Shown here in pieces: positions 26,188-35,149 of a stretch of 64,000 nucleotides of DNA (the stretch's first letter is position 1; every line of letters starts with the position of its first letter). Where the stretch lies: the NCBI GenBank assembly GCA_029553475.1, contig JAKPKV010000028.1, positions 186,001 to 250,000 on the forward strand, in the 5' to 3' direction. The notes below the pieces were generated by a model, which was not told the origin of the DNA, searched no databases, and saw nothing but the letters and a program-made list of their open reading frames with translations. This stretch comes from Armatimonadota bacterium (GTDB lineage Bacteria > Armatimonadota > Hebobacteria > CAIYQO01). Position numbers and translations under genes: made by a program.

Positions 26188-26267
26188 CGCTGACGCGCAA
26201 CCCCTCCCCAATCCCCTCCCCCAAAGGGAGAGGGGAGAGCATTAATATAACCAATACGCTGACGCGC
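26188..26267. repeat. Direct repeats flanking a short hairpin, between nuoCD and nuoE
   Basis: CGCTGACGCGC occurs at 26188-26198 and again at 26257-26267, bracketing CCCCTCCCC...GGGAGAGGGGAG and a short AT-rich stretch. The arrangement looks like a small insertion with a duplicated flank. Confidence 0.45.
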
Positions 26268-26319
26268 CTTGCTAAAGCTGCGGCGCTACTACGAACGATT
26301 TGCGACTGGAACGGCGTGC

Positions 26320-26787
26320 ATGTTAACGGAACAGGAACGGCACGAGATAGACGAAGAGGTTGCCGCGGTGCGGGGGCATGCGCGGGCGGCGGTGGTGGAG
26401 GCGCTGAAGGTGGTGCAGCGCCGGCGCGGCTGGGTGTCCGACGACGACCTGCGCGACGTGGCCGCCTGCCTGGGGATGACGCCGGCGGAGGTGGACGCCG
26501 TCGCCACCTTTTACAATAAAATTTTCCGCCGCCGGGTTGGCCGGCACGTGCTGCTGATCTGCGACAGCGTGAGCTGTTGGATCGTGGGGTATCACGCGCT
26601 GCTGGAGCACCTGCGGGCGCGGTGGGGCCTGGAGCTGGGGGCTACCACGGCGGACGATCGTTTCACGCTGCTGCCGGTGGCATGCCTGGGGCTGTGCGAG
26701 CAGGCGCCGGCGATGCTGCTGGACGGCGAACTCTACGGGAACCTGACCCCGGCGCGACTGGACGCGATACTGGCGACGCATGAGTGA
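26320..26787 (+). CDS. nuoE: NADH-quinone oxidoreductase subunit E
   Basis: 155 residues from ATG 26320 (MLTEQERHEIDEEVA matches the family start; a TTG at 26269 is possible). Thioredoxin-like [2Fe-2S] protein with the four ligands as CDSVSC (Cx4C) and CLGLC (Cx3C). It carries the N1a cluster of the NADH-oxidising arm, beside NuoF. It overlaps nuoF by 8 nt. Confidence 0.93.
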   Translation: MLTEQERHEIDEEVAAVRGHARAAVVEALKVVQRRRGWVSDDDLRDVAACLGMTPAEVDAVATFYNKIFRRRVGRHVLLICDSVSCWIVGYHALLEHLRARWGLELGATTADDRFTLLPVACLGLCEQAPAMLLDGELYGNLTPARLDAILATHE

Positions 26788-28069
26788 ACGGCCACTGACG
26801 AGCGGCATACGGGCGGACGGCGCCATGCCCGACCTGCGGGAGTACGCGGGGGCGGGCGGCTACGCGGGGCTGCGCGCGGCGCTGAAGATGACACCGACGG
26901 AAGTGCAGGGCATGGTGAAGGCGGCCAACCTGCGCGGGCGCGGCGGCGCGGGCTTTCCCACCGGCGTGAAGTGGGGCGCTGTGCCGCTGGGCCCGGCGGC
27001 GCGGCGGCCGAAATACCTGGTGGTGAATGCCGACGAGATGGAGCCCGGAGTGATGAAGGATCGCCTCCTCATGGAGGGCAATCCGCACCAGCTCATCGAG
27101 GGGATCATCATCGCCGCGCACGCCATCGAGGCGGAGCACGCCTTCATCTTCATCCGCCTGGCCTACCGGGAAGCGGCGGAGCGGCTGCGGCGGGCCATCG
27201 CGGAGGCGACGGCGCACGGATACCTCGGCGAGAATATCCTCGGCAGCGGATTCAGCCTGGACATCCGGGTGCACCGCAGCGCCGGGCGCTATATCTGCGG
27301 CGAGGAGACGGCGCTGTTGAACGCGCTGGAGGGCAAGCGTCCCATCCCGCGCGCCAAGCCGCCCTTCCCACAGACCGTGGGCCTGTGGGGCCAGCCGACG
27401 GTGGTGAACAACGTCGAGACGCTGTGCAACGTGCCGCACATCCTGCGCAACGGGCCGGAGTGGTTCCGGGGATTGAGCCGCTCGGCGGACGGCGGGACAA
27501 AGCTGTATGGCGCCAGCGGGCGGGTGCGGCGGCCGGGCGCCTGGGAGCTGCCGATGGGCACGCCGCTGCGCGAGATCCTCGAAGCGCACGCCGGCGGCAT
27601 GGAGGAGGGCTACCAATTGCGCGGCCTGCTGCCCGGCGGCGCCTCGACGGATTTTCTGACGCCGGCGCACCTGGACCTGCCGATGGATTTCGCCTCGGTG
27701 ATGGGGGCGGGCAGCCGGTTAGGCACCGGCACCATCGTGGTGCTGGATGACCGCACCTGCCCGGTGAGCCTGCTCATCAGCCTGGAGCAGTTTTTCGCGC
27801 GGGAGTCCTGCGGCTGGTGTACCCCCTGCCGGGAGGGCCTGCCGTGGGTGGTGCGCCTGCTGCGCGCGCTGGAGGACGGGGACGGCCGCCAGGAGGACAT
27901 CGCGCGGCTGGAGGAGCATACGCGCCTGCTGGGGCCGGGCCGCACTTTCTGCGCGCTGGCGCCGGGGGCGATGGAGCCGCTGCAGAGCGCGCTGCACTAT
28001 TTTCGCGAGGATTTTACGCGACACGTGACGGAGCGGGGGTGCCCGTGGCGGAAGGAGCTGGTGGTATAA
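26780..28069 (+). CDS. nuoF: NADH-quinone oxidoreductase subunit F
   Basis: 429 residues. FMN and NADH site RGRGGAGFPTGVKW, NADEMEPGVMKDR and ICGEETALLNALEG; N3 [4Fe-4S] ligands in ESCGWCTPCREG plus a later Cys (RTFCALAPGA). It oxidises NADH and feeds electrons into complex I. It lacks the N-terminal thioredoxin-like and C-terminal ferredoxin domains present in the second NuoF-type protein encoded at 52190. Confidence 0.95.
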   Translation: MSERPLTSGIRADGAMPDLREYAGAGGYAGLRAALKMTPTEVQGMVKAANLRGRGGAGFPTGVKWGAVPLGPAARRPKYLVVNADEMEPGVMKDRLLMEGNPHQLIEGIIIAAHAIEAEHAFIFIRLAYREAAERLRRAIAEATAHGYLGENILGSGFSLDIRVHRSAGRYICGEETALLNALEGKRPIPRAKPPFPQTVGLWGQPTVVNNVETLCNVPHILRNGPEWFRGLSRSADGGTKLYGASGRVRRPGAWELPMGTPLREILEAHAGGMEEGYQLRGLLPGGASTDFLTPAHLDLPMDFASVMGAGSRLGTGTIVVLDDRTCPVSLLISLEQFFARESCGWCTPCREGLPWVVRLLRALEDGDGRQEDIARLEEHTRLLGPGRTFCALAPGAMEPLQSALHYFREDFTRHVTERGCPWRKELVV

Positions 28070-28242
28070 GCGAAGCTGCGGGGTTTGACACGAAGAAGGG
28101 AAGTTGGGAAGACACAAAGGTTGGGGGAAAAGGGCGGAGGCTACGCTCCGAAGGAATGTGAAATTCCGTATTCGGCCACTCCGCGCGCGGCTCGACGGAG
28201 TCTCGCCCTCCAGCGACGATTTTTCAGTGAAGGGTACATCGG
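28070..28242. other. Purine-rich spacer between nuoF and nuoG
   Basis: A 173-nt gap inside an otherwise tightly packed operon. Bases about 28085-28140 are unusually purine-rich and lower in GC (runs such as GAAGAAGGGAAGTTGGGAAG). No gene or perfect hairpin was seen. Confidence 0.4.
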
Positions 28243-30888
28243 TTGCCAGCGATTATTATTGACGGCAAAGAATATCGGTACGAGGGCGAAGGCCGGAACC
28301 TGCTGGAGGTGTGCCTCTCGCTGGGCTTTGCCGTGCCGTACTTCTGCTGGCATCCGGCGATGCACGCGGTGGGGGCGTGCCGGCAGTGCGCGGTGAAGGT
28401 GTTCACAGATGAGACGGATACCCGCGGCAAGATCGTCATGTCGTGCATGACGGCGGCGGCGGATGGGATGCGCGTCGCCATCCACGATCCGGAGGTCGCG
28501 GATTTCCGCGCGCGGGTGATCGAGTGGCTGATGGTGAACCACCCGCACGATTGCGCGGTGTGCGACGAGGGCGGTGAGTGCCACCTGCAGGATATGACGG
28601 TGATGACCGGGCACGTCTCCCGGCGCTACCGCTTCGACAAGCGCACCTATCGTAACCAGGAGCTGGGACCGTTCGTCCACCACGAGATGAACCGCTGCAT
28701 CCAGTGCTATCGCTGCGTGCGCTTCTACCGCGACTACGCGGGCGGGCGCGACCTGGAGGTCTTCGGCGCGCATGACCACGTCTACTTCGGGCGTTTTGCG
28801 GACGGCGTGCTGGAAAGCCCGTTCAGCGGCAACCTGGTGGAGGTGTGCCCCACCGGCGTCTTCACCGACAAAGTGTTCAAGGAGCAGTACGCGCGCAAGT
28901 GGGATCTGGCCACCGCGCCGTCGGTCTGCACGCTGTGCGGGCACGGGTGCAATATCCTGCCCGGCGCGCGCGACGGCACGCTGCGGCGGGTGCGCAACCG
29001 CTACCATCACGCGGTGAACGGCTACTTCATTTGCGACCGGGGGCGCTACGGCTTCCAGTTCGTCAACAGCGAGTTCCGCGTGCGCACACCGCTGCTGCGC
29101 GACGGAGGGACGCTCCGCGCGGCGAGCGCCGACGAGGCGCTGGCGCGGGTGCGGACGGTGCTCGCGGAGGGGACGGTCGCCGGCATCGGCTCCCCGCGGG
29201 CCTCGGTGGAAGCGAACTACGCGCTGCGGGCGCTGGTGGGCGCGGAGCGCTTCTGTCACGGCCTGCCGGAGAAGGAATTCACACTGCTGGAGGCGCTCGT
29301 TGCACTGATGCGGTCAGCGCGGACGCCCTTCCCCACCCTGCCGGAGGTTGAACGGGCGGACGCGGTCATCATTCTCGGGGAAGACCTGGCGAACACGGCG
29401 CCGCGGCTGGAGCTGGCCCTGCGGCAGGCGGCACGCATCGTTCCGGATGAGTTGGAAGCCGCCGCGCTGGGCGTCCTCCCCTTCGACGACGCCGCGCTGC
29501 GCGCGGCCACGCAGGGGGGCACGCACCCGCTCTTCCTCGCCGTGACCGGGGCGACATCGCTGGATGCGATGGCGACGGCGCGCTGCCGCGCGGTGCCGGA
29601 CGAGCTGGCGCGGCTGGCGCTGGCGGTGGCGCACCGGCTCGACCCCTCCGCGCCGGCGGTGACGGACCTTGGAGCGGACGCGGCGGCGCTGGCCGACCGG
29701 ATCGCCGACGCGCTGCGGACCGCGAAGCGCCCGCTGCTGATCTGCGGCGCGAGCGCGGGCAGCCCGGCGCTCATCGCGGCGGCGGGGCAGCTCCTCCGCG
29801 CGCTCGACACGGCCGGGACCGCGCCGATGCTGCGCGTCGTCGCGCCGGCGTGCGACAGCATGGGGGTGGCGCTGCTCGGCGGCATCAGCCTGGAGGAGGC
29901 GGCGCGCGCCGACACGCTCATCATCCTGGACAGCGAGCAGCTTTCCGCGGCGCAGGTGGCGGGAGCGACGCACATCATCTGCCTGGACAGTCTGCTGACG
30001 GAGATCGGAGAGCGCGCCGAGGTGGTGCTGCCGGCGGCGACGTTCGCCGAGTCGGGCGGCACGCTGGTGAACAGCGACGGGCTGGCGCAGCGCTTTTTCC
30101 AGGTGTTCGTGCCCGAAGGAGATATTCGGGAGAGCTGGCGGTGGATCGCCGAAATACTGGGGCAGCCGTGGGCGAATCTGGACGCGCTGCTCGCGGAGAT
30201 CGCCGCCGAACTGCCGGTTTTCGCGCCGATGCGCGAAGCGGCGCCGCCGGCGGATTACCGGCTCGACGGGCAGAAAATCCCGCGGCAATCGCCCCGTTGC
30301 AGCGGGCGCACGGCGATGACGGCGCACGTGAGCGTCCACGAACCCGTGCCGCCCGATGATCCGGATTCGCCGCTGGCGTTCTCGATGGAGGGCGCGTCCG
30401 GGCAGCCACCGGCGCCGCTGGTGCCGCGCTTTTGGGCGCCGGGGTGGAATTCGGTGCAGGCGGTCAACACATTCCAAGAAGAGGTGGGCGGGCCGCTGCG
30501 GGAGGGCGTGCTGTGCCGGGTGATCGTCCCCGCCGGCAGCGCGCCGCCGGCCGCGCCCGTGCCGCCGGCGTTCGTCCCGCGTGAAGACGCGCTGCTCATC
30601 CTGCCGGCGTATCACCTCTTCGGCTCCGAGCCGTTGAGCCTGTTGACGCCGGGCATCGCGGCGCTGGCGCCGGCGCCATACCTGGCGCTGCACCCCGCGG
30701 ACGCGGCGCGCCTGGGCGTCACGGTCGGGAGCATGGTGACGGTGACGCTGGGCGAGACGGCGCTCACGCTGCCGGTCGTCCCGCGCGAGGACGTGCCGCG
30801 CGGCGCCGGCCTGCTGTCGGTGGGTCTCGTGGAGACGCCGGACGCGCTCCCCGCCTGGGGCGCGGTGCGGGGAGGCGCCCATGCCTGA
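28243..30888 (+). CDS. nuoG: NADH-quinone oxidoreductase subunit G
   Basis: 881 residues, TTG start behind GAAGGG. The N-terminus is a [2Fe-2S] ferredoxin (YFCWHPAMHAVGACRQCAVKV...SC), then the His/Cys N5 site (HPHDCAVCDEGGEC), N4 ligands (CIQCYRCVRF, EVCPTGVF) and a molybdopterin-oxidoreductase-like body with its own CTLCGHGC cluster. It continues electron flow from NuoF towards NuoI. It overlaps nuoH by 8 nt. Length and layout are normal for bacterial NuoG. Confidence 0.95.
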   Translation: MPAIIIDGKEYRYEGEGRNLLEVCLSLGFAVPYFCWHPAMHAVGACRQCAVKVFTDETDTRGKIVMSCMTAAADGMRVAIHDPEVADFRARVIEWLMVNHPHDCAVCDEGGECHLQDMTVMTGHVSRRYRFDKRTYRNQELGPFVHHEMNRCIQCYRCVRFYRDYAGGRDLEVFGAHDHVYFGRFADGVLESPFSGNLVEVCPTGVFTDKVFKEQYARKWDLATAPSVCTLCGHGCNILPGARDGTLRRVRNRYHHAVNGYFICDRGRYGFQFVNSEFRVRTPLLRDGGTLRAASADEALARVRTVLAEGTVAGIGSPRASVEANYALRALVGAERFCHGLPEKEFTLLEALVALMRSARTPFPTLPEVERADAVIILGEDLANTAPRLELALRQAARIVPDELEAAALGVLPFDDAALRAATQGGTHPLFLAVTGATSLDAMATARCRAVPDELARLALAVAHRLDPSAPAVTDLGADAAALADRIADALRTAKRPLLICGASAGSPALIAAAGQLLRALDTAGTAPMLRVVAPACDSMGVALLGGISLEEAARADTLIILDSEQLSAAQVAGATHIICLDSLLTEIGERAEVVLPAATFAESGGTLVNSDGLAQRFFQVFVPEGDIRESWRWIAEILGQPWANLDALLAEIAAELPVFAPMREAAPPADYRLDGQKIPRQSPRCSGRTAMTAHVSVHEPVPPDDPDSPLAFSMEGASGQPPAPLVPRFWAPGWNSVQAVNTFQEEVGGPLREGVLCRVIVPAGSAPPAAPVPPAFVPREDALLILPAYHLFGSEPLSLLTPGIAALAPAPYLALHPADAARLGVTVGSMVTVTLGETALTLPVVPREDVPRGAGLLSVGLVETPDALPAWGAVRGGAHA

Positions 30889-31846
30889 GCTCCTCCGCTA
30901 CCTGCTGGTCATCCTCGGCGTGGTGCTGGCGCCGCTGACCATCGCCGCCGGCCTCACCTGGGGCGAGCGGCGGCTGCTGGCGCTCTTCCAGGACCGCTAC
31001 GGCCCGAACCGCGTGGGCCCGGCGGGCGTGCTGCAGGTGCTGGCGGATATGATCAAGATCCTCACGAAAGAGGACTGGGTGCCGCCCTTCGCCGACCGCC
31101 CGGTCTTCGTGCTGGCGCCGGCGATCATCATCATCGCGACGTATCTCTCCTTCGCGGTCATCGTCTTCGCGCCGGGCATCGCGGTGGCGGAGCTGAACAT
31201 CGGCCTGCTGTTTTTCCTGGCGATGTCCTCGCTGTCCGTCTACAGCGTGGCGCTGGCGGGATGGGCGTCGAACAGCAAGTACGCGCTGCTCGGCAGCCTG
31301 CGCTCCATCGGGCAGATGCTCAGCTACGAAGTCTTCATGGGGCTGTCGCTGATGGGCGTGGTGGTGATGGCGGGCACCTTCGACCTGGGGGCGATCGTGC
31401 GGGCGCAGGCGGGGCTGTGGTACATCGTGCCGCAGTTCATCGGCTTTTTCATCTTCTTCATCGCCGGGCTGGCGGAGACGCGGCGCATCCCCTTTGACCT
31501 GCCGGAGGCGGAGAGCGAGCTGGTGGCCGGCTTCCACACGGAGTATTCCGGCATGAAGTTCGCCATGTTCTTCCTGGGCGAATACGTCGCCATCACGCTA
31601 TTCGCGGCCATGCTCACCGTGCTCTTCCTGGGCGGCTGGCACGGGCCGGGATCGCAGTCTACGCTTGTCGCGCTGGGCTGGTTCCTGCTGAAAACGCTGG
31701 CGCTCATCGCCGTCTTCATCCTCATTCGCGCGTCGCTGCCGCGCCTGCGCTACGACCAGTTGATGGAGTTCGGCTGGAAGGTGATGCTGCCGCTGTCGCT
31801 GGTGAACCTGCTGGTGACCGGCGCGGTGGTCTTGTGGAGGGGATAA
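30881..31846 (+). CDS. nuoH: NADH-quinone oxidoreductase subunit H
   Basis: 321 residues, eight transmembrane helices. Conserved [37 protein letters not shown], and [30 protein letters not shown] identify the subunit joining the quinone chamber to the proton path. Its TAA stop overlaps the ATG of nuoI by one base. Confidence 0.96.
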   Translation: MPELLRYLLVILGVVLAPLTIAAGLTWGERRLLALFQDRYGPNRVGPAGVLQVLADMIKILTKEDWVPPFADRPVFVLAPAIIIIATYLSFAVIVFAPGIAVAELNIGLLFFLAMSSLSVYSVALAGWASNSKYALLGSLRSIGQMLSYEVFMGLSLMGVVVMAGTFDLGAIVRAQAGLWYIVPQFIGFFIFFIAGLAETRRIPFDLPEAESELVAGFHTEYSGMKFAMFFLGEYVAITLFAAMLTVLFLGGWHGPGSQSTLVALGWFLLKTLALIAVFILIRASLPRLRYDQLMEFGWKVMLPLSLVNLLVTGAVVLWRG

Positions 31847-32361
31847 TGCTGAGCCTGCTGCGCACAATCTGGTCGGTCTTCCTCCACGCGTTTGCCAGGC
31901 GCGCCACCGTGCAGTACCCGGAGCAGCGGCCGTACCTGGCGCCGCGTTGGCGCGGGCGTATCGTGCTCACCCGCTCGCCGGACGGGCGCGAGCGCTGCGT
32001 GGCGTGCTATCTGTGCGCGGTGGCCTGCCCGGTGGATTGCATCGCCCTGCAGCGCGCGGTGGACGCGGAGGGACGCCACTACCCGGCGTTCTTCCGGATC
32101 AATTTCTCGCGCTGCATCTTCTGCGGCTTCTGCGAGGAGGCGTGCCCGACCTGCGCGATTCAGCTCACGCCCGATTTCGAGATGGCCGAATACCACCGCG
32201 AGGGGCTGGTATACGAGAAGGAGGACCTGCTGATCAGCGGCCCCGGCAAGTATCACGCGTACGACTACTATCACGTCGCCGGCATCGCCGCCGCCGACAA
32301 GGACAAGGGGGAGGCGGAAGGCGAGCGGCCGCCGGTGGATACGCGGGGGTTGCTGCCATGA
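31846..32361 (+). CDS. nuoI: NADH-quinone oxidoreductase subunit I
   Basis: 171 residues. Two [4Fe-4S] ferredoxin motifs ([15 protein letters not shown] and [16 protein letters not shown]) carry clusters N6a and N6b. A GGAGGGGA site precedes ATG 31846. A charged tail follows the family-typical ending. It overlaps nuoJ by 4 nt. Confidence 0.96.
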   Translation: MLSLLRTIWSVFLHAFARRATVQYPEQRPYLAPRWRGRIVLTRSPDGRERCVACYLCAVACPVDCIALQRAVDAEGRHYPAFFRINFSRCIFCGFCEEACPTCAIQLTPDFEMAEYHREGLVYEKEDLLISGPGKYHAYDYYHVAGIAAADKDKGEAEGERPPVDTRGLLP

Positions 32362-32885
32362 CCATCGTCTTCTACCTCTCCGCCGCGGTGGCGGTGATCG
32401 CCACCGTGCTGGTCATCACGCGGTTGAACGCGGTACATGCGCTGCTGCATCTCATCGTGTCGCTGCTGGCGATCGCGGTGATCTTTTTCACGCTGGGGGC
32501 GCCCTTCGTGGCGGCGCTGGAGGTGATCATCTACGCGGGCGCCATCATGGTGCTCTTCGTCTTCGTCATCATGATGCTGAACCTGGGGCCGCACGCGGCG
32601 GAGGCGGAGCGGCGCTGGCTCGACCCCGCCATCTGGGTGGGGCCGGGGATACTCGCGCTCATCCTCGCCGGCGAGGTGGGGTATCTCATCCTGCGCGGCG
32701 CCGCCGGCACTACCGGCGCGGCGATCGTCGGCCCGCAGACGGTGGGGGTGTCGCTTTTCACGACGTATATGCTGGGCGTGGAGCTCGCCTCGCTGGTGCT
32801 GCTGGCGGGGCTGGTGGGCGCGTATCACCTGGGACGGCGCCGCGGGGCGGGGGAAGACGGGGAAGGAGAACGGACGAATGGCTGA
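32358..32885 (+). CDS. nuoJ: NADH-quinone oxidoreductase subunit J
   Basis: 175 residues, about five helices, with the conserved [20 protein letters not shown] and the pi-bulge helix [24 protein letters not shown]. Membrane-arm subunit next to NuoK. It starts within the end of nuoI and overlaps nuoK by 8 nt. Confidence 0.95.
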   Translation: MTIVFYLSAAVAVIATVLVITRLNAVHALLHLIVSLLAIAVIFFTLGAPFVAALEVIIYAGAIMVLFVFVIMMLNLGPHAAEAERRWLDPAIWVGPGILALILAGEVGYLILRGAAGTTGAAIVGPQTVGVSLFTTYMLGVELASLVLLAGLVGAYHLGRRRGAGEDGEGERTNG

Positions 32886-33186
32886 AGTGCCCATCGAGCA
32901 TGGCCTGCTCCTTGCCGCCGTCCTCTTTCTGCTCGGCTTGATCGGGGTGATGGTGCGGCGGAATATCATCTTCATCCTGCTCTGCCTGGAGATCATGCTG
33001 AACGCGGCGGGGCTGGCGTTCATCGTCGCCGGCTCGCGCTGGGGACAGCCGGACGGCCAGGTGATGTTCCTCTTCATCCTCACCGTCACCGCCGCCGAGG
33101 TGTCGGTGGGGCTGGCGCTGGTGCTGCACCTGCACCACCGGTTCAAGACGCTGGACGCGGACGCGATGAGCGGGATGAAGGGGTAG
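32878..33186 (+). CDS. nuoK: NADH-quinone oxidoreductase subunit K
   Basis: 102 residues, three helices. Glu in [15 protein letters not shown] and Glu in [15 protein letters not shown] are the conserved proton-path residues of subunit K (ND4L). Confidence 0.96.
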   Translation: MAEVPIEHGLLLAAVLFLLGLIGVMVRRNIIFILLCLEIMLNAAGLAFIVAGSRWGQPDGQVMFLFILTVTAAEVSVGLALVLHLHHRFKTLDADAMSGMKG

Positions 33187-33259
33187 GAATTGGCCATTGA
33201 AAATTGCAAATTGACAATTGTTAATTTTCCGGTTATGGGGTGGGAGATTCGCTGTTTTG
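33187..33259. repeat. AT-rich hairpin spacer before nuoL
   Basis: The segment 33200-33228 begins AAAATT and ends AATTTT, with CAATTG inside, forming an imperfect AT hairpin in DNA that is otherwise about 70% GC. It resembles dispersed AATTGACAATTG-type intergenic repeats and breaks the tight gene spacing of the operon. Confidence 0.5.
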
Positions 33260-35149
33260 ATGTATAGCCTGATATGGCTGGTGCCGATAGTGCCGTTCGC
33301 GGGGTTTCTGCTCCTGGCGTTCGCCGGGCGATACCTGCCGCGGCGGGCGGTGGCGATCATCGGGCCGGGGGCGGTGGGGCTGTCGGCGGCGGTGATGCTG
33401 CTCATCAGCGGGCAATTTCTCGCCGCGCCGCCGGCGGGATACGCGTATGAGCAGACGCTGTGGTCGTGGATCGCGACCGGCGGGCTGGAGGTCGGCTTCA
33501 CGCTGTACCTGGACCCGTTATCGGTGGTGATGGGCTGCGTCATCACCGTCGTCGGCTTCCTCATTCACGTCTACGCGACCGCGTATATGGCGGAGGACGA
33601 GGGCTACAGCAAGTTCTTCGCCTACATGAACCTGTTCGTCGGCGCCATGCTGCTGCTGGTGCTGGGACAAAACTTGCTGGTGCTCTACCTGGGCTGGGAA
33701 GGCGTGGGACTGTGCAGCTACCTGCTCATCGGCTTCTGGTACAAAAAACCGGAGAACGGCGCGGCGGCGATGAAGGCGTTCATCGTCACGCGCATCGGCG
33801 ACGTGGCGCTGCTCATCGGGCTCTTCCTGCTCGTCGTCCAGTTCGGCACGCTGGACATCCCGGCGATCCTCGCGGCCGCGCCCGGCGCGTGGGCGGTGGG
33901 CGCGCCGGCGGCGGTCGCGGCGGCGCTGCTGCTGCTGGGCGGCGCGGTGGGGAAATCGGCGCAGCTCCCCTTGCAGACCTGGCTGCCCGACGCCATGGCC
34001 GGCCCCACCCCGGTGAGCGCGCTCATTCACGCCGCCACCATGGTGACCGCCGGCGTCTACCTCATCGCGCGCCTGCACGCCCTTTTTGCGCTGGCGCCCG
34101 GCGCGCTGCTGCTGGTGGGCATCATCGGCGCCGCCACGCTGCTGCTGGCCGCCTTCAGCGCGCTGGCCCAGCATGATTTGAAGCGCATCCTCGCCTATTC
34201 CACCATCAGCCAGCTCGGCTACATGTTCCTGGCGCTGGGGGTGGGCGCGTGGACGGCGGCGCTGTTCCATTTCATGACGCACGCCTTCTTCAAGGCGCTG
34301 CTGTTTCTCGGCGCGGGGGCGATCATCCACAGCCTGCGCGACGAGCAAAATATCTTTCGGATGGGCGGACTGCGCCGGCGGCTGCCGGCGGTCTACTGGA
34401 CCTTCCTCGCCGGGGCGCTGGCGCTGGCCGCCGCGCCGCTCATCACCGCCGGCTTCTACAGCAAAGACCTCATCCTGTTCGCGGCCTGGGTCTCGCCCGT
34501 GGGGAATCGCTGGCTGTGGGGGGCGGGGCTGCTCGGGGCGTTCCTCACCGCCCTGTATACGTTCCGCATGGTCTTTTTGGTCTTCCACGGCCCGGAGCGG
34601 ACGGCGCCGCACGGGCGGCCCGGCCCGGCGATGACCGTGCCGCTGATGATCCTCGCCCTCCTCTCCCTGCTCGGCGGGTTCGTGGAGACGCCGGCGGACC
34701 TGGGCGGCGTGCACCTCTTCTCCAGCTTCCTGGGACACGCGCTGCCCGGCCTGGCGGCGCATGGGTCGCCGGCGCTGGAAGCGGCGCTGCAACTCCTTTC
34801 TACCGTGGCGGTGCTCGGGGGCATCGCCCTCGCGTATCAGCTCTACCTGCGCCGGCGGGAGGCGACCGCCCGCTGGCTGGCACGGCCGGCGCCGGACGCC
34901 GCGCGCCGCCTCCTGCTGGCGGGCTGGGGCTTCGACTGGCTGTATGATCGCCTGTTCGTCCGGCCCTTCGTCTGGCTGGCGACGGTGAACAAGGACGATA
35001 GCGTGGATGCGTTCTTCCGCGGGCTGGCGCGGGCCAGCCTGCTGTTGCACGGCGCCCTCAGCCGCGCGCAGACCGGCAACCTGCGCTGGTACGCGGTCGG
35101 CTTCGCGCTGGGCGTGATGGCGCTGCTGGCCATCGTGGTGTTCCGATGA
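33260..35149 (+). CDS. nuoL: NADH-quinone oxidoreductase subunit L
   Basis: 629 residues from ATG 33260. Antiporter-like subunit: YLGWEGVGLCSYLLIGFWY, LPLQTWLPDAMAGPTPVSALIHAATMVTAGVYLIAR, and the long lateral helix region near the C-terminus. It pumps protons at the distal end of the membrane arm. Length is normal. It overlaps nuoM by 4 nt. Confidence 0.95.
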   Translation: MYSLIWLVPIVPFAGFLLLAFAGRYLPRRAVAIIGPGAVGLSAAVMLLISGQFLAAPPAGYAYEQTLWSWIATGGLEVGFTLYLDPLSVVMGCVITVVGFLIHVYATAYMAEDEGYSKFFAYMNLFVGAMLLLVLGQNLLVLYLGWEGVGLCSYLLIGFWYKKPENGAAAMKAFIVTRIGDVALLIGLFLLVVQFGTLDIPAILAAAPGAWAVGAPAAVAAALLLLGGAVGKSAQLPLQTWLPDAMAGPTPVSALIHAATMVTAGVYLIARLHALFALAPGALLLVGIIGAATLLLAAFSALAQHDLKRILAYSTISQLGYMFLALGVGAWTAALFHFMTHAFFKALLFLGAGAIIHSLRDEQNIFRMGGLRRRLPAVYWTFLAGALALAAAPLITAGFYSKDLILFAAWVSPVGNRWLWGAGLLGAFLTALYTFRMVFLVFHGPERTAPHGRPGPAMTVPLMILALLSLLGGFVETPADLGGVHLFSSFLGHALPGLAAHGSPALEAALQLLSTVAVLGGIALAYQLYLRRREATARWLARPAPDAARRLLLAGWGFDWLYDRLFVRPFVWLATVNKDDSVDAFFRGLARASLLLHGALSRAQTGNLRWYAVGFALGVMALLAIVVFR

